In this document: piece after piece, positions 17,027 to 26,579 of the stretch
How the letters are laid out: each line of letters begins with the position of its first letter
Numbering within the stretch: the stretch's first letter is position 1
Assembly (NCBI RefSeq): GCF_002208115.1
Contig: NZ_CP020946.1
Span: 2,604,001 to 2,668,000, forward strand
From: Bdellovibrio bacteriovorus
GTDB lineage: Bacteria; Bdellovibrionota; Bdellovibrionia; Bdellovibrionales; Bdellovibrionaceae
DNA length: 64,000 nucleotides
Direction: 5' to 3'
Made by a program: the position numbers and the translations under genes
Notes under the pieces: model-generated
What the model was told of the DNA's origin: nothing
Databases searched by the model: none
Seen by the model: the letters and a program-made list of their open reading frames with translations, nothing else

Positions 17027-18307
17027 TTAAAACCAAGCCTCAAACTGGTAGCCTAAATTTGTGCCGCTTAGCTTGTCGCTGAAGGCGGGGGCGCGGTTTC
17101 CGATGAAGTTTGCGCCCTGGTTGGCGTCATTCCAAAATGAGTGGGACACAAACGCACGCATGACGGGGCGACCCCACATGCTTTTTCCGACGGACAACTG
17201 AGCTGCCGCCGTCACGCGACCCAGGTCACGATCCCCGACATAGTCACCACCACCGGTTTTTTCAGATTCATTGTTGATGCGGGAATAGCCCGCTTCGAAA
17301 GCCCATTGGAAACGATCGGACACAAAGTAAATCGGACGAACACCGATGGCCTGCATCTGACTTTTGCTGTCGGTATCGGTGCCACTGTCCGCAATCTCTG
17401 CGGCCAAGCCAAACATCAACGCCCAACGATCCGTCACATCATAGGTGTAGTCTTCAACAAATCTCCAGGTCCATGCGCGATTTTGGCTTTCATCCGTCGC
17501 GGGTACTGTGCTGTCAGCATAGATATTAAATCCACGCATCGTGCCCTTTCCGTACAAAATGGCAAAGTTGTTGTTACCACCCCATACCGGCCCCTGAAGT
17601 CGTGTCGCCAAAGAATAGCCATTCGTAGGAACATATTCTTCGGTGTCGGTGGAGCTTCCCGCCGCCCATGCATACACACCCCAGAAGTTCAGCTTCTGAT
17701 CCGCGAATGAAGGCACCGCAGTCCAACGCAAATCCAAAGCATTCAAAACCGGACGACCGACATTGGTGTCATTCAAATTATCATCAGCCTGAATCAAGTG
17801 AGCGAAAGCAAAGCGCCCTTCACCCAACGGCAGACCTTCGATCCCCGCACCCACGCCGCTCATGTCGGCATAGTAGTACCAGTCAAAAATATGAAGATCG
17901 ACATCGCGATAAAATCTTTTACCAACCCAGAATTCCCCGGGGATTTCGGTAAAACCACCAGCCTTCACAAACGCTTCAATCTGGCTTGTGTCGCGGTTTG
18001 CAGCAGCCTCCCATTGACGCGTGCCTAAAGAGCTATAGACCATGCGGAACTGGGTTTTGAAAAATACGGGATCTGTTTCGGTGGGTTTAACATGGTGGAA
18101 CACCATGGCCAATTCAGTGTAGAAATCGCACTCATTGCCTAAGCGAAGGAAATTACCGGGCATTCCCGCGTTTCCGAAGCAATTCATGTGACCACCCTGC
18201 ATGTTCAGTCCGCTTCCGCCACGCAGATATCCGGTGAAAGTCGTTTCCACAGCGTGAGTTGTGCTGCTTAGAATCAAGAACAATAACGCAATCGTAATAG
18301 TTTTCAT
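17027..18307 (-). CDS. lamB: LamB-type maltoporin
   Basis: About 426 residues: a signal peptide (MKTITIALLFLILSSTTHA) and an 18-stranded-type beta barrel ending in YQFEAWF with the terminal Phe of outer membrane proteins. LamB family marks include the start TTFTGYLRGGSGLNM, a Cys pair (MNCFGNAG, GNECDFYTEL), EFWVGKRFYRDVDLHIFDWYY, and WGRPVMRAFVSHSFWND near the end. It should pass maltodextrins across the outer membrane. The ATG at 18307 has AAGGGA upstream; an in-frame start 21 codons earlier would precede the signal peptide. It diverges from the pullulanase operon across 91 bp, fitting joint control. Confidence 0.9.
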   Translation of the reverse strand: MKTITIALLFLILSSTTHAVETTFTGYLRGGSGLNMQGGHMNCFGNAGMPGNFLRLGNECDFYTELAMVFHHVKPTETDPVFFKTQFRMVYSSLGTRQWEAAANRDTSQIEAFVKAGGFTEIPGEFWVGKRFYRDVDLHIFDWYYYADMSGVGAGIEGLPLGEGRFAFAHLIQADDNLNDTNVGRPVLNALDLRWTAVPSFADQKLNFWGVYAWAAGSSTDTEEYVPTNGYSLATRLQGPVWGGNNNFAILYGKGTMRGFNIYADSTVPATDESQNRAWTWRFVEDYTYDVTDRWALMFGLAAEIADSGTDTDSKSQMQAIGVRPIYFVSDRFQWAFEAGYSRINNESEKTGGGDYVGDRDLGRVTAAAQLSVGKSMWGRPVMRAFVSHSFWNDANQGANFIGNRAPAFSDKLSGTNLGYQFEAWF

Positions 18308-18398
18308 CGAGTTCCCTTGAAAAAGCTGAGGGATACCCATAAAGTCTGCGCCTGAAAAGACCTTACGCACGAAGACTCAAACTTTTTGGGGGAAATAT

Positions 18399-21062
18399 TT
18401 GAAGCGCTTCCGTACCTGTTCACAACTATTGATTTTCTGCTTCGTACTTTCTTGCACACTTTTGCTGGGACAAATTTCTGAAGCCAAAGCTCCTGCGCGC
18501 GCGCAGTGGGTGGACAACTCGCGCATTGTTTTGCGCTTGCCACAAGGCTTCCGCGTTCACCAAAATCTTGTATTTTCCCTCGGAGAACGCATTTCACTGC
18601 ACCAGCAGGACTCCATTCTTCTGCCCGTGATTCGCACTGATTATTCCCACGTTGAGTTAAGCACACAACACCTTTCCTCCACACAAATTGATCAGCTCAT
18701 TCGTCGTCCTTTGCGTCTTTTTGTTTCCAATAAAAACGGCCAGGTGCTGGATTCCACGGCTTTGCAGTATTCAGGCATTCTGGATCAAATGTATTTCTAT
18801 AACGGCAATGACCTTGGCGCCCACGTGCGTTCCACGAGTGTCGGTGTAAAACTATGGGCACCCACGGCACGCAACGTGGAATTGCTGCTATATAAAGAGG
18901 CGCAAGACACCCATCCAGCGGCTGTTGTACCAATGAAGCGACAACACAGCGTGTGGTTCGCGGATCTTCCCGGAAAATACGTCAACTATTTCTATCTTTA
19001 CCAGGTTGAAGTTTACCAGCCCCTCACCGATCAGGTCGAATCCCACACTGTGACGGATCCTTACAGCTTCAGCCTGACTGCGGACGGCGCCAAATCCCAA
19101 ATCGTGAACTTGCAGGATCCCGCGCTGAAGCCACAAGGCTGGGACCGACTGCAAAAACCGTCTTTGCGCTCTTTCAACGACATTGTGATTTACGAACTGC
19201 ATATCCGTGATTTCAGCGTTGCTGACTTCACCGTGCCTTTCCCGTATCGCGGTGGCTATGAGGCTTTTGCACAAACCAACACCGACAGCAGCAAGTACCT
19301 GCAGTCTTTGGCGGACGCTGGAATGACCCATGTGCATTTGCTCCCGTTCAATGACTTTGGCTCGGTTCCGGAAAATAAAGACTCTTGGGAAAACTATGAG
19401 TCCGAAAGTTCGGACCTTCAGGAAGCACAAGCCTACCTTGGCCGCATCAAAGCCAAAGACCCGTTCAACTGGGGCTATGATCCGGTTCACTTTATGACTC
19501 CGGAGGGCAGCTACGCGACAGATCCAAACGGGTCCCGCCGTGTGTATGAAACCCGCAACATGGTTCAGACCCTCAATAAAATGAACCTGCGAGTGGTTCA
19601 GGATGTTGTATTTAATCACACCTTCGAGGCCGGTCTGGAACCTTACTCGGTCTTTGATAAGATCGTGCCACTTTATTACTACCGAGTGAACGACGAGGGT
19701 GACATTCAAAAAAGTTCCTGCTGCAACGACACCGCCAGCGAACATCGCATGATGGAAAAGCTTATGATCGACAGCGTGCTTCACTGGGCACGCACTTACA
19801 AGATCGATGCCTTCCGCTTTGACCTGATGTCGTTCCACTCCCGCAGCACGATGGAAAAAATCAAATCCGAATTACGTGGCCTGACTGAACAAGAAGACGG
19901 CATCGACGGCTCCAAAATCTATCTGTACGGCGAAGGCTGGGCATTTGGTTCTTTCTATGACCGCTATCCATCCGAGTCGCTGCACATGCTGAATTCCTAT
20001 GGCAGCGGCTATGGCTTCTTCAACGACCGTCTGCGCGACGCGGTTCGTGGGGGCACAACCAATTCCGCTGAAAAATCCGATCAGGGGTTTGCGACGGGGC
20101 TTTATTTTGATTTCAACAAAGAGCCTGCCAACCGCAACACCCCGCCAGATAGCAACGGTCAGCGTGAAAAGATTTTGCATCTTGGTGATGTGATCAAAGC
20201 AGGCCTTGCGGGCAATCTGCGTGATTTCCGTTTCAAGGAACACTGGGGTTCATTCGTGACCGCAGGACAACTGCACTATCGTGGGGCGCCCACCGGCACC
20301 AGTGCTGAAGCCCTCGAAACAGTCAGCTATGTTTCTGCGCACGATGGTTACACTTTGTGGGATGCCGTTCAGGCCAAAGCGCCGTTTTATACCAGCGGCC
20401 GCTTCCCTGCTTTGAGTAAATCCGAAGACCGCCAGCGCATGCATCAGTTGGCCCTGGCATTGCCAATGCTAAGCCAAGGCATTCCGTTTATTGAATCCGG
20501 ATCGGAGCTTTTGCGCAGCAAGAACGGCGATCAGGACAGCTACAATTCCGGTGATTTCTTCAATCGCATCGACTGGAGCCGTCAGCAGAACTTCTGGGGC
20601 GCGGGACTTCCACCTGCCTGGAAAAACATTGATGACTGGTCGTTCTGGCAGCCACGGCTGCAGGAGCCGGGCATGAAAGTCACGCCTGAGCTGATCACTC
20701 GCACCGAAAAGTACTTCAAAGCCCTGCTGCGTGTCCGTCAAAGTTCTGACCTGTTCAAACTCAACGATTTGTCCGAGATTCAAAGATCTTTGACCTTTAT
20801 CGACAACGACAAACAGGCCGAACCGGGTTTGATTGCGATGCATCTGCAGTCGTCCTCGGAAAAACTTTTGATTTTCTTCAACGCCGCCCGCGAAGCGCGC
20901 AGCTTTGAACACGGTGTCTTAGGTCAAAACTGGGAACTGCATCCGCTGCTGGATGAAAAAGTCGATACCATCCTTTCTCAGGTTCTGCTGATCCCGGGTG
21001 ATAAACGCATCCAAATCCCGGGTCGCAGCACCGTGATTCTAATTCAGAAAGCCGGTCACTGA
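18399..21062 (+). CDS. pulA: exported pullulanase-type debranching enzyme (GH13)
   Basis: 887 residues. The enzyme should cleave alpha-1,6 links in pullulan, glycogen or limit dextrins. In order: signal peptide (to about 30, with a possible lipobox VLSC at Cys19), an N-terminal beta region, a CBM48-like module (about 150-230) and the GH13 barrel. Motifs: YELHIRDFS, FNWGYDPVHFMTPEGSYATD (the classic pullulanase YNWGYDP region), VVQDVVFNHTF, FRFDLMS (nucleophile Asp about 475), YLYGEGWAFG (acid Glu about 512) and SAHDGYTLWD. The start is a TTG with GGGGGA upstream. The stop overlaps the next ATG by one base, so it heads a six-gene operon. Confidence 0.93.
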   Translation: MKRFRTCSQLLIFCFVLSCTLLLGQISEAKAPARAQWVDNSRIVLRLPQGFRVHQNLVFSLGERISLHQQDSILLPVIRTDYSHVELSTQHLSSTQIDQLIRRPLRLFVSNKNGQVLDSTALQYSGILDQMYFYNGNDLGAHVRSTSVGVKLWAPTARNVELLLYKEAQDTHPAAVVPMKRQHSVWFADLPGKYVNYFYLYQVEVYQPLTDQVESHTVTDPYSFSLTADGAKSQIVNLQDPALKPQGWDRLQKPSLRSFNDIVIYELHIRDFSVADFTVPFPYRGGYEAFAQTNTDSSKYLQSLADAGMTHVHLLPFNDFGSVPENKDSWENYESESSDLQEAQAYLGRIKAKDPFNWGYDPVHFMTPEGSYATDPNGSRRVYETRNMVQTLNKMNLRVVQDVVFNHTFEAGLEPYSVFDKIVPLYYYRVNDEGDIQKSSCCNDTASEHRMMEKLMIDSVLHWARTYKIDAFRFDLMSFHSRSTMEKIKSELRGLTEQEDGIDGSKIYLYGEGWAFGSFYDRYPSESLHMLNSYGSGYGFFNDRLRDAVRGGTTNSAEKSDQGFATGLYFDFNKEPANRNTPPDSNGQREKILHLGDVIKAGLAGNLRDFRFKEHWGSFVTAGQLHYRGAPTGTSAEALETVSYVSAHDGYTLWDAVQAKAPFYTSGRFPALSKSEDRQRMHQLALALPMLSQGIPFIESGSELLRSKNGDQDSYNSGDFFNRIDWSRQQNFWGAGLPPAWKNIDDWSFWQPRLQEPGMKVTPELITRTEKYFKALLRVRQSSDLFKLNDLSEIQRSLTFIDNDKQAEPGLIAMHLQSSSEKLLIFFNAAREARSFEHGVLGQNWELHPLLDEKVDTILSQVLLIPGDKRIQIPGRSTVILIQKAGH
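18400..18411. promoter_or_regulatory. LacI-type operator candidate at the lamB-pulA divergent promoter
   Basis: TGAAGCGCTTCC contains the perfect 10-bp palindrome GAAGCGCTTC (18401-18410) with the central CG typical of LacI/GalR-family operators. It lies at the pulA start codon, about 95 bp upstream of lamB. No LacI-type gene is in the window, so the assignment rests on the sequence type and the sugar context. Confidence 0.35.
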
Positions 21063-23263
21063 TGAAATTCTGGATTTTTCCTTTTCTGATTCTTGCTTCA
21101 CTCACCGCTCGGGCCGAGGATGTGCGCATCCAGATCTGGCACCAGATGATCTATGGCCACCGTCAGGTCTTGGCCGAGGCCCTGGAAAAATTTGAAAAAG
21201 AAAATCCCGGCATCACCGTTCAGGCCACGTACCGTGAAACGGAAGAGCTGCGTTCAAGCTATCAATCCGCCGCCATGGGTGGCAGCGGGCCGGAACTGGT
21301 TTACGGCCCCAGCGATCAGGTCGGGCCTTTTGCCACGATGGGCATAGTGCGTCCGCTGGACGAGGTTCTGGGTTCTGACTATTTCCAGAATTTTGATCCG
21401 TTGGCAGCCCCGGTTTACGATAACAAGCACTACATGATCGGTGATGCGGTCGGAAATCACCTGATGCTTCTGTACAACAAGAAGTTCATCACCACCCCGC
21501 CAAAAAATTCACAGGAACTGATCGAGCTTGGCAAAAAAATGACGGTGGACACCAATGGCGATGGCAAAATCGACCGCTGGGGTCTGGTGTTCAATTATAC
21601 CGAGCCGTTCTTCTTTGCCCCGTTTATTCCCGCTTTTGGCGAAGCTTTTCTAAAAGCCGACGGAGTCACTCCGAACCTGAACACCCCGGCTTTGAAAGAC
21701 ACTTTCCAGTTCATTCTGAAACTGCGTGATCAGGACAAGATCATCCCAAAAGAATGCGACTATGAAACCGCCAATGCTTTGTTCAAAGAAAACAAGGCCG
21801 CGATGTTAATCAATGGTGACTGGTCCTGGGGTGACTATCAGCAGGCCAAAGTCGATTTTGGTATTGCTCGCATCCCGATGATTTCTGAAACTGGCAAATG
21901 GCCAAGCCCGCTGGTGGGAACCAAGGGCTATTCCCTGAATGCCAACATGAAAAGCGAGGCTCATTACGAAGCGGCCGTCAAACTTTTGAAGTATCTGACC
22001 TCTACGCCGGTGCAGTTGCTGTTCGCTGAAAAAGTCGGCGTTCTGCCGTCAAATCTTCAGGCGCGTGAATCCGATATCGTCAAAAACAATCCACTCTTGA
22101 AAATTTCTGCCGACATCATGGAAGTTGGAACACCGATGCCGGTGACCCCGGAAGTGCGTGCCGTCTGGGACAGTCTGCGCATTCAGTACCAAAAAGTTCT
22201 GGCGGGAAGCCTGCAACCGCAAGCCGCCGCAGAACAGGCGCAAATCACCGCAGAACAACAAATCCGTGACATGAACGAAGTTCTGACTCCGGGTGTGGGC
22301 GCCACTGTTTTGAAAGCTATTTTCGGCATTGGCATCGTTCTGTTGATCTGGCTGACAAGAAACTCGCTAGTGGCGTTCTTTAAAGGATTCCGCGGGCCCC
22401 AGCGTTTTGCCTATTACATGATGCTGCCGGCGTTTATCGGCATCTTTGCGGTGATCATCTATCCGTTCTTCTATAATATCGCGATTTCGTTTTCGAACTT
22501 CAGTCTGCGCACGTTCCAGGACTGGTCCCTGGTGGGCTTCCATCACTATGTCGCGGCTCTTTCTGATCCCCGCTTCTATTCCCTGTTCCTGAAAACCGTT
22601 ATCTGGACCGTGGTGAACATCGTCTTCCACGTTTCTATTGGTGTGTTCCTGGCAGTGATCATCAATCAGGTGATTGCCGGCAAAGGATTCTGGCGGGCCT
22701 TGCTGATCATCCCATGGGCGGTGCCTCAATACATCACCGCTCTTACCTGGCGTGCGATGTTCAATCAGGAATACGGGCCGATCAATATCTTCCTGCAACA
22801 GTTCCTGCACATGTCCCCGGTTCAGTGGCTCAGTCAGCCGACGACGGCTTTTGCTGCGTGTATTTTGACCAACGTGTGGCTGGGCTTCCCGTTCATGATG
22901 ATTGTGGCGCTGGGTGGTCTGCAGTCCATTCCAAGCTCTTTGTACGAAGCCGCAAGACTGGATGGCGCCAATGCTTGGCAGCGCTTCCGTCATATCACCT
23001 GGCCGTTGTTGTTGCCGGTGATGGCGCCAGCGGCTTTGCTGGGTTCTATCTGGACGTTTAACAATCTGAATGTGATCTGGCTGGTCAGCAACTCGGGGGA
23101 ACCGGGCGATCAAACGCACATTCTGGTCAGCTACGTTTATAAAGCGGCCTTCAACCTGTATCGCTATGGCTATGCGGCTTCTGTGTCCGTGATCATCTTC
23201 CTGATTCTGGTCGTCTGGGGTCTGGGATCACTGAAAAGCCAATTCAAGAAGGAGACGAAGTAA
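21062..23263 (+). CDS. fused maltodextrin-binding protein and MalF-type permease
   Basis: 733 residues. Residues 1-18 are a signal peptide; about 20-400 are a complete MalE-like family-1 binding protein (VRIQIWHQMIYGHRQVLAEAL, GSGPELVYGPSD, AAMLINGDWSWGDYQQA, SPLVGTKGYSLNAN). A Gln/Ala-rich linker (about 385-410) leads to a membrane segment (about 415-437) and then to a MalF-type permease with six helices. Its cytoplasmic EAA loop, YEAARLDGANAWQRFRHITW, contacts the ATPase. The binding protein is thus tethered to the transporter, which in other bacteria is a separate periplasmic protein. No frameshift or internal start suggests an artefact. The next gene, malG, overlaps by one base. Confidence 0.93.
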   Translation: MKFWIFPFLILASLTARAEDVRIQIWHQMIYGHRQVLAEALEKFEKENPGITVQATYRETEELRSSYQSAAMGGSGPELVYGPSDQVGPFATMGIVRPLDEVLGSDYFQNFDPLAAPVYDNKHYMIGDAVGNHLMLLYNKKFITTPPKNSQELIELGKKMTVDTNGDGKIDRWGLVFNYTEPFFFAPFIPAFGEAFLKADGVTPNLNTPALKDTFQFILKLRDQDKIIPKECDYETANALFKENKAAMLINGDWSWGDYQQAKVDFGIARIPMISETGKWPSPLVGTKGYSLNANMKSEAHYEAAVKLLKYLTSTPVQLLFAEKVGVLPSNLQARESDIVKNNPLLKISADIMEVGTPMPVTPEVRAVWDSLRIQYQKVLAGSLQPQAAAEQAQITAEQQIRDMNEVLTPGVGATVLKAIFGIGIVLLIWLTRNSLVAFFKGFRGPQRFAYYMMLPAFIGIFAVIIYPFFYNIAISFSNFSLRTFQDWSLVGFHHYVAALSDPRFYSLFLKTVIWTVVNIVFHVSIGVFLAVIINQVIAGKGFWRALLIIPWAVPQYITALTWRAMFNQEYGPINIFLQQFLHMSPVQWLSQPTTAFAACILTNVWLGFPFMMIVALGGLQSIPSSLYEAARLDGANAWQRFRHITWPLLLPVMAPAALLGSIWTFNNLNVIWLVSNSGEPGDQTHILVSYVYKAAFNLYRYGYAASVSVIIFLILVVWGLGSLKSQFKKETK

Positions 23264-24081
23264 TGCTTAAAAAGACCTTCTCCTGGATCAGCATTTTGCT
23301 TTTCTCACTGTTTTCGATTTATCCGATTTTGTATGTGCTGTCGGTGTCTTTACGTCCCGACAACGCTTTCCAGACACAGTCCTTGGAAATCATCGGACCG
23401 AATGCTTCCTTTAAGAACTTTGTGGATCTGTTTGCCACCACCGACTTTCTGATCTGGATGCGCAACTCGTTGGTGGTCAGTGCGGCGACCACACTTTTGG
23501 GTGTGGCTTTGGCATCGACCAGTGCGTATGCATTGGCAAGATACCGCTTCCGTGGGCGCAACATGATGCTGTTCTCGCTCTTGATGACCCAGATGTTCCC
23601 GGCCACCATGCTGATGCTGCCGTTTTATATCATCCTGTCAAAGCTGCGCCTGATTGACAGCTTCTGGGGCTTGTTCCTGATTTATTCTTCAACCGCGCTG
23701 CCGTTCTGTATCTGGCAGATGAAGGCGTATTACGACACTATTCCGCGCGAACTGGAAGAGGCGGCGTTGCTGGATGGCTGCTCAAAGTGGATGATCTTCT
23801 ATAAGATCATCCTGCCGGTGTCCTCGCCAGCTTTGGTGATCACCGCGTTATTCAGCTTTATGAGCAGTTGGAGTGAATACGTGATTGCCGCCGTGGTTTT
23901 GCAGGACCCGCAACTTTACACTTTGCCGTTGGGACTTCGTTCGTTCCAGGCAAGTCTTGCGACCCAGTGGGGTCTTTATGCCGCGGGCGCCTTGATTGTC
24001 AGCGTTCCGGTTTTGATTTTGTTCATCAGTATTTCCCGATATCTGGTTTCTGGCCTGACCATGGGAAGCGTGAAGGGTTGA
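23263..24081 (+). CDS. malG: MalG-type sugar ABC permease
   Basis: 272 residues with six predicted membrane segments. The second permease half of a maltose-type importer. The EAA loop EEAALLDGCSKWMIFYKIIL lies at about 165-185 and is the contact for the ATPase. The N-terminus (LFSIYPILYVLSVSLRPDN) and the end (SRYLVSGLTMGSVKG) are typical of MalG. The start overlaps the stop of the fused binding protein-permease by one base, and malK follows after one base. Its partner permease is the C-terminal half of the preceding protein. Confidence 0.94.
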   Translation: MLKKTFSWISILLFSLFSIYPILYVLSVSLRPDNAFQTQSLEIIGPNASFKNFVDLFATTDFLIWMRNSLVVSAATTLLGVALASTSAYALARYRFRGRNMMLFSLLMTQMFPATMLMLPFYIILSKLRLIDSFWGLFLIYSSTALPFCIWQMKAYYDTIPRELEEAALLDGCSKWMIFYKIILPVSSPALVITALFSFMSSWSEYVIAAVVLQDPQLYTLPLGLRSFQASLATQWGLYAAGALIVSVPVLILFISISRYLVSGLTMGSVKG

Positions 24082-24082
24082 T

Positions 24083-25126
24083 ATGGCAAAAATTCAGTTT
24101 TCCAACATCAAAAAAAGTTTCGGTTCTGCGGATGTCTTAAAGGGCATTGATCTGGATATCGCTCCGGGCGAATTCCTGGTTTTGGTGGGCCCCTCCGGCT
24201 GTGGCAAATCGACTTTGCTAAGAACTTTGGCGGGCCTTGAATCTGCGGATTCCGGCACCATCAGCATCGACGGCAAAAAAATCAACGACATCGAACCGCA
24301 AAACCGCGACATCGCGATGGTCTTCCAATCCTATGCCCTGTACCCGCATATGACGGTGGCAGAAAATATGGGCTTTGGTTTGAAGCTGAAGAATCTGGCA
24401 GCCGGCGAAATCACCAAACGCGTGAATGAGATTTCTGAGCTTTTGCAGATCAAACACCTTCTGGATCGCAAACCCAAAGAACTTTCCGGAGGCCAGCGCC
24501 AGCGTGTGGCCCTGGGCCGTGCTTTGAGCCGTCAAACCCCGGTGATTTTGTTTGATGAGCCGCTGTCGAATCTGGATGCGCATCTTCGTTCCCAAATGCG
24601 TCTGGAGATCAAACGCCTGCACCATAGTTCCAAGAGCACCATGATCTATGTGACCCACGATCAGATGGAAGCCACAACTTTGGGGGACCGTATCGCGGTT
24701 CTGAAGGACGGCGTGATTGAGCAGATCGGAACTCCGTCTGAAATTTACCACCGTCCGAAGAACACCTTTATTGCGACCTTCATTGGTTCACCTGAAATGA
24801 ACTTCCTGGAAGGTGCGGTTCTGGAAAAGATCCCATGGCCTGAAGCCCGCAAAGCAGATCAGATTCTGGGCATCCGCCCGGATGCTTTTTCCTTGAATCA
24901 GGGGCCCTTGGGAGCCCAAGAAGTTGCTTTGGGGGACTTCCAAGTTGAGATTTCTGAAAACCTGGGCGGCCAGCAGATGCTTCACGGAACACTTTCCGGA
25001 AACAACGTACGCATCCTGGTGGATTCAATGGATAATTTTTCCATGAAGCAGACCCTGCCTCTGAAGATCGACCTGACAAAGGCCCACCTGTTTGATAAAA
25101 AAACGGGCCTGAATCAAAGGCTTTAA
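24083..25126 (+). CDS. malK: MalK/MsmX-type sugar ABC ATPase
   Basis: 347 residues. It powers uptake by the adjacent permeases at the inner face of the membrane. All nucleotide-binding motifs are present: Walker A GPSGCGKST, Q-loop MVFQSYALYPHMTV, signature LSGGQRQRVALGRAL, Walker B ILFDEPLSNLD and H-loop YVTHDQMEA. The C-terminal 110 residues form the OB-type regulatory domain (EVALGDFQVEISENLGGQQM), shorter than in E. coli MalK. Whether it binds a MalT-like regulator cannot be told; no MalT is in the window. It lies between malG and the amylase gene with gaps of 1 and 9 bp. Confidence 0.94.
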   Translation: MAKIQFSNIKKSFGSADVLKGIDLDIAPGEFLVLVGPSGCGKSTLLRTLAGLESADSGTISIDGKKINDIEPQNRDIAMVFQSYALYPHMTVAENMGFGLKLKNLAAGEITKRVNEISELLQIKHLLDRKPKELSGGQRQRVALGRALSRQTPVILFDEPLSNLDAHLRSQMRLEIKRLHHSSKSTMIYVTHDQMEATTLGDRIAVLKDGVIEQIGTPSEIYHRPKNTFIATFIGSPEMNFLEGAVLEKIPWPEARKADQILGIRPDAFSLNQGPLGAQEVALGDFQVEISENLGGQQMLHGTLSGNNVRILVDSMDNFSMKQTLPLKIDLTKAHLFDKKTGLNQRL

Positions 25127-25135
25127 GGAGATCGG

Positions 25136-26578
25136 ATGATCCGCAGTTTATCCCTCGGTATTACAGCGATTTTGCTGACTTTGGCGTCTTGCCTGTCAGC
25201 AGCTGCGGCTCCGCGCACGGTCTTCGTTCAATTGTTTGAATGGCCGTGGAATGATGTTGCCCGTGAATGCGAAACCTATCTGGGGCCGGCGGGTTTTTCT
25301 GCCGTTCAGGTTTCCCCGCCTCACGAACATATTCACTGGCAGGGCAACCCCTGGTGGGAACGCTATCAGGTGGTCAGCTACAAACTGGAATCCCGTTCAG
25401 GGACTGAGGCTGAATTTGCCGACATGGTCCGCCGCTGCCGTCAGGCCGGTGTGGATGTCTATGCCGATGCGATCCTGAACCACATGACCGGCATTCCGGG
25501 CGGTGTGGGTTCTGCCGGCACGCAGTTTAGTCACTATGAATACCCTGGTCTTTATTCCCATCAGGATTTCCATCACTGCGGCAGAAATGGCAATAACGAC
25601 ATCCGTGATTTCCGTGATTTGTACGAGCTGCAAAATTGCGAGCTGGTCGATCTGGCGGACCTGAAAACCGAATCCACTTACGTGCAGGAAAAACAGGCCG
25701 AGTACTTAAACCGTCTGCTGGATCTGGGCGTGGCAGGCTTCCGTATTGATGCCGCGAAACACATCCCGGCCCGCGATCTGGAACAGATCCTGAAACGGCT
25801 GAAAAGATCAGCTTACATCTATTCTGAAATCATCTATGACCCGGCAGGCCCTGTTCAGTACAGCGAATACACCCCGTTCAGTGATGTGACCGCCTACGAC
25901 TATCCTCACCGTCTGGGTTATGCCTTCAAAGACAAGAACACCGATGCTTTGCAGTTCATTGCCAGCGGCTTCCCAAGCAGCATTGATTCCATCGTCTTTG
26001 TCACCAACCACGACATCGAACGCACGAATGATTATTCCGTTTTGAAATATTCAAGCCCCGAGCAGCACCTGTACCGTCTGGCGCAGATCTTTATGCTGGC
26101 GTGGCCGTTTGGTTACCCGCAAGTGTATTCCGGCTTTGATTTTAATTCTTTCGATCAGGGACCGCCATTGAACGACAGCCTTCGCACCCTGCCGATTCTG
26201 GATGATCAGAACCAGTGCCGCGCCCCGTGGACCTGCGAACACCGCCTGCCGGAAGTGGCGGCGATGGTGGACTTCCGCAATCAGACCGACAAGGCGTTCA
26301 CAGTTTCCAACTGGTCAACCCACGCCCGCGACGTGATCTCGTTTGCCCGCCCGCGCTTTGGTTTTGTGGCCATGAACTTTGGCAGTCAGTCTGTGACCAA
26401 AGAATTCCAGACCAACCTGCCAGCCGGTGACTACTGCAACATCGTGGATGCAGGCTATCGCCTGAAATCACGCAGTTGCGCCGAAGGCTTCAGCGTCAAT
26501 AACAGCGGAAAAGTGCGCACCACACTGGCGCCTTATTCATCCTTGGTTCTTTTAGTGAAGGCACAAGTTAAGAAATAA
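25136..26578 (+). CDS. exported alpha-amylase of the animal/Streptomyces type (GH13)
   Basis: 480 residues with a signal peptide; LASC at residues 16-19 could also be a lipobox. The enzyme should cut internal alpha-1,4 links in starch or glycogen. It belongs to the subfamily typified by animal and Streptomyces amylases: VFVQLFEWPWNDVARECETY, GFSAVQVSPPHEHI, VYADAILNHMTG, FRIDAAKHIP (nucleophile Asp about 205), IYSEIIYD (acid Glu about 231) and FVTNHDIERT (Asp about 293). The last motif usually reads FVDNHD, so one conserved residue differs. A short C-terminal beta domain ends the protein. AAGGAG lies before the ATG. The glucokinase gene follows after one base. Confidence 0.93.
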   Translation: MIRSLSLGITAILLTLASCLSAAAAPRTVFVQLFEWPWNDVARECETYLGPAGFSAVQVSPPHEHIHWQGNPWWERYQVVSYKLESRSGTEAEFADMVRRCRQAGVDVYADAILNHMTGIPGGVGSAGTQFSHYEYPGLYSHQDFHHCGRNGNNDIRDFRDLYELQNCELVDLADLKTESTYVQEKQAEYLNRLLDLGVAGFRIDAAKHIPARDLEQILKRLKRSAYIYSEIIYDPAGPVQYSEYTPFSDVTAYDYPHRLGYAFKDKNTDALQFIASGFPSSIDSIVFVTNHDIERTNDYSVLKYSSPEQHLYRLAQIFMLAWPFGYPQVYSGFDFNSFDQGPPLNDSLRTLPILDDQNQCRAPWTCEHRLPEVAAMVDFRNQTDKAFTVSNWSTHARDVISFARPRFGFVAMNFGSQSVTKEFQTNLPAGDYCNIVDAGYRLKSRSCAEGFSVNNSGKVRTTLAPYSSLVLLVKAQVKK

Positions 26579-26579
26579 T

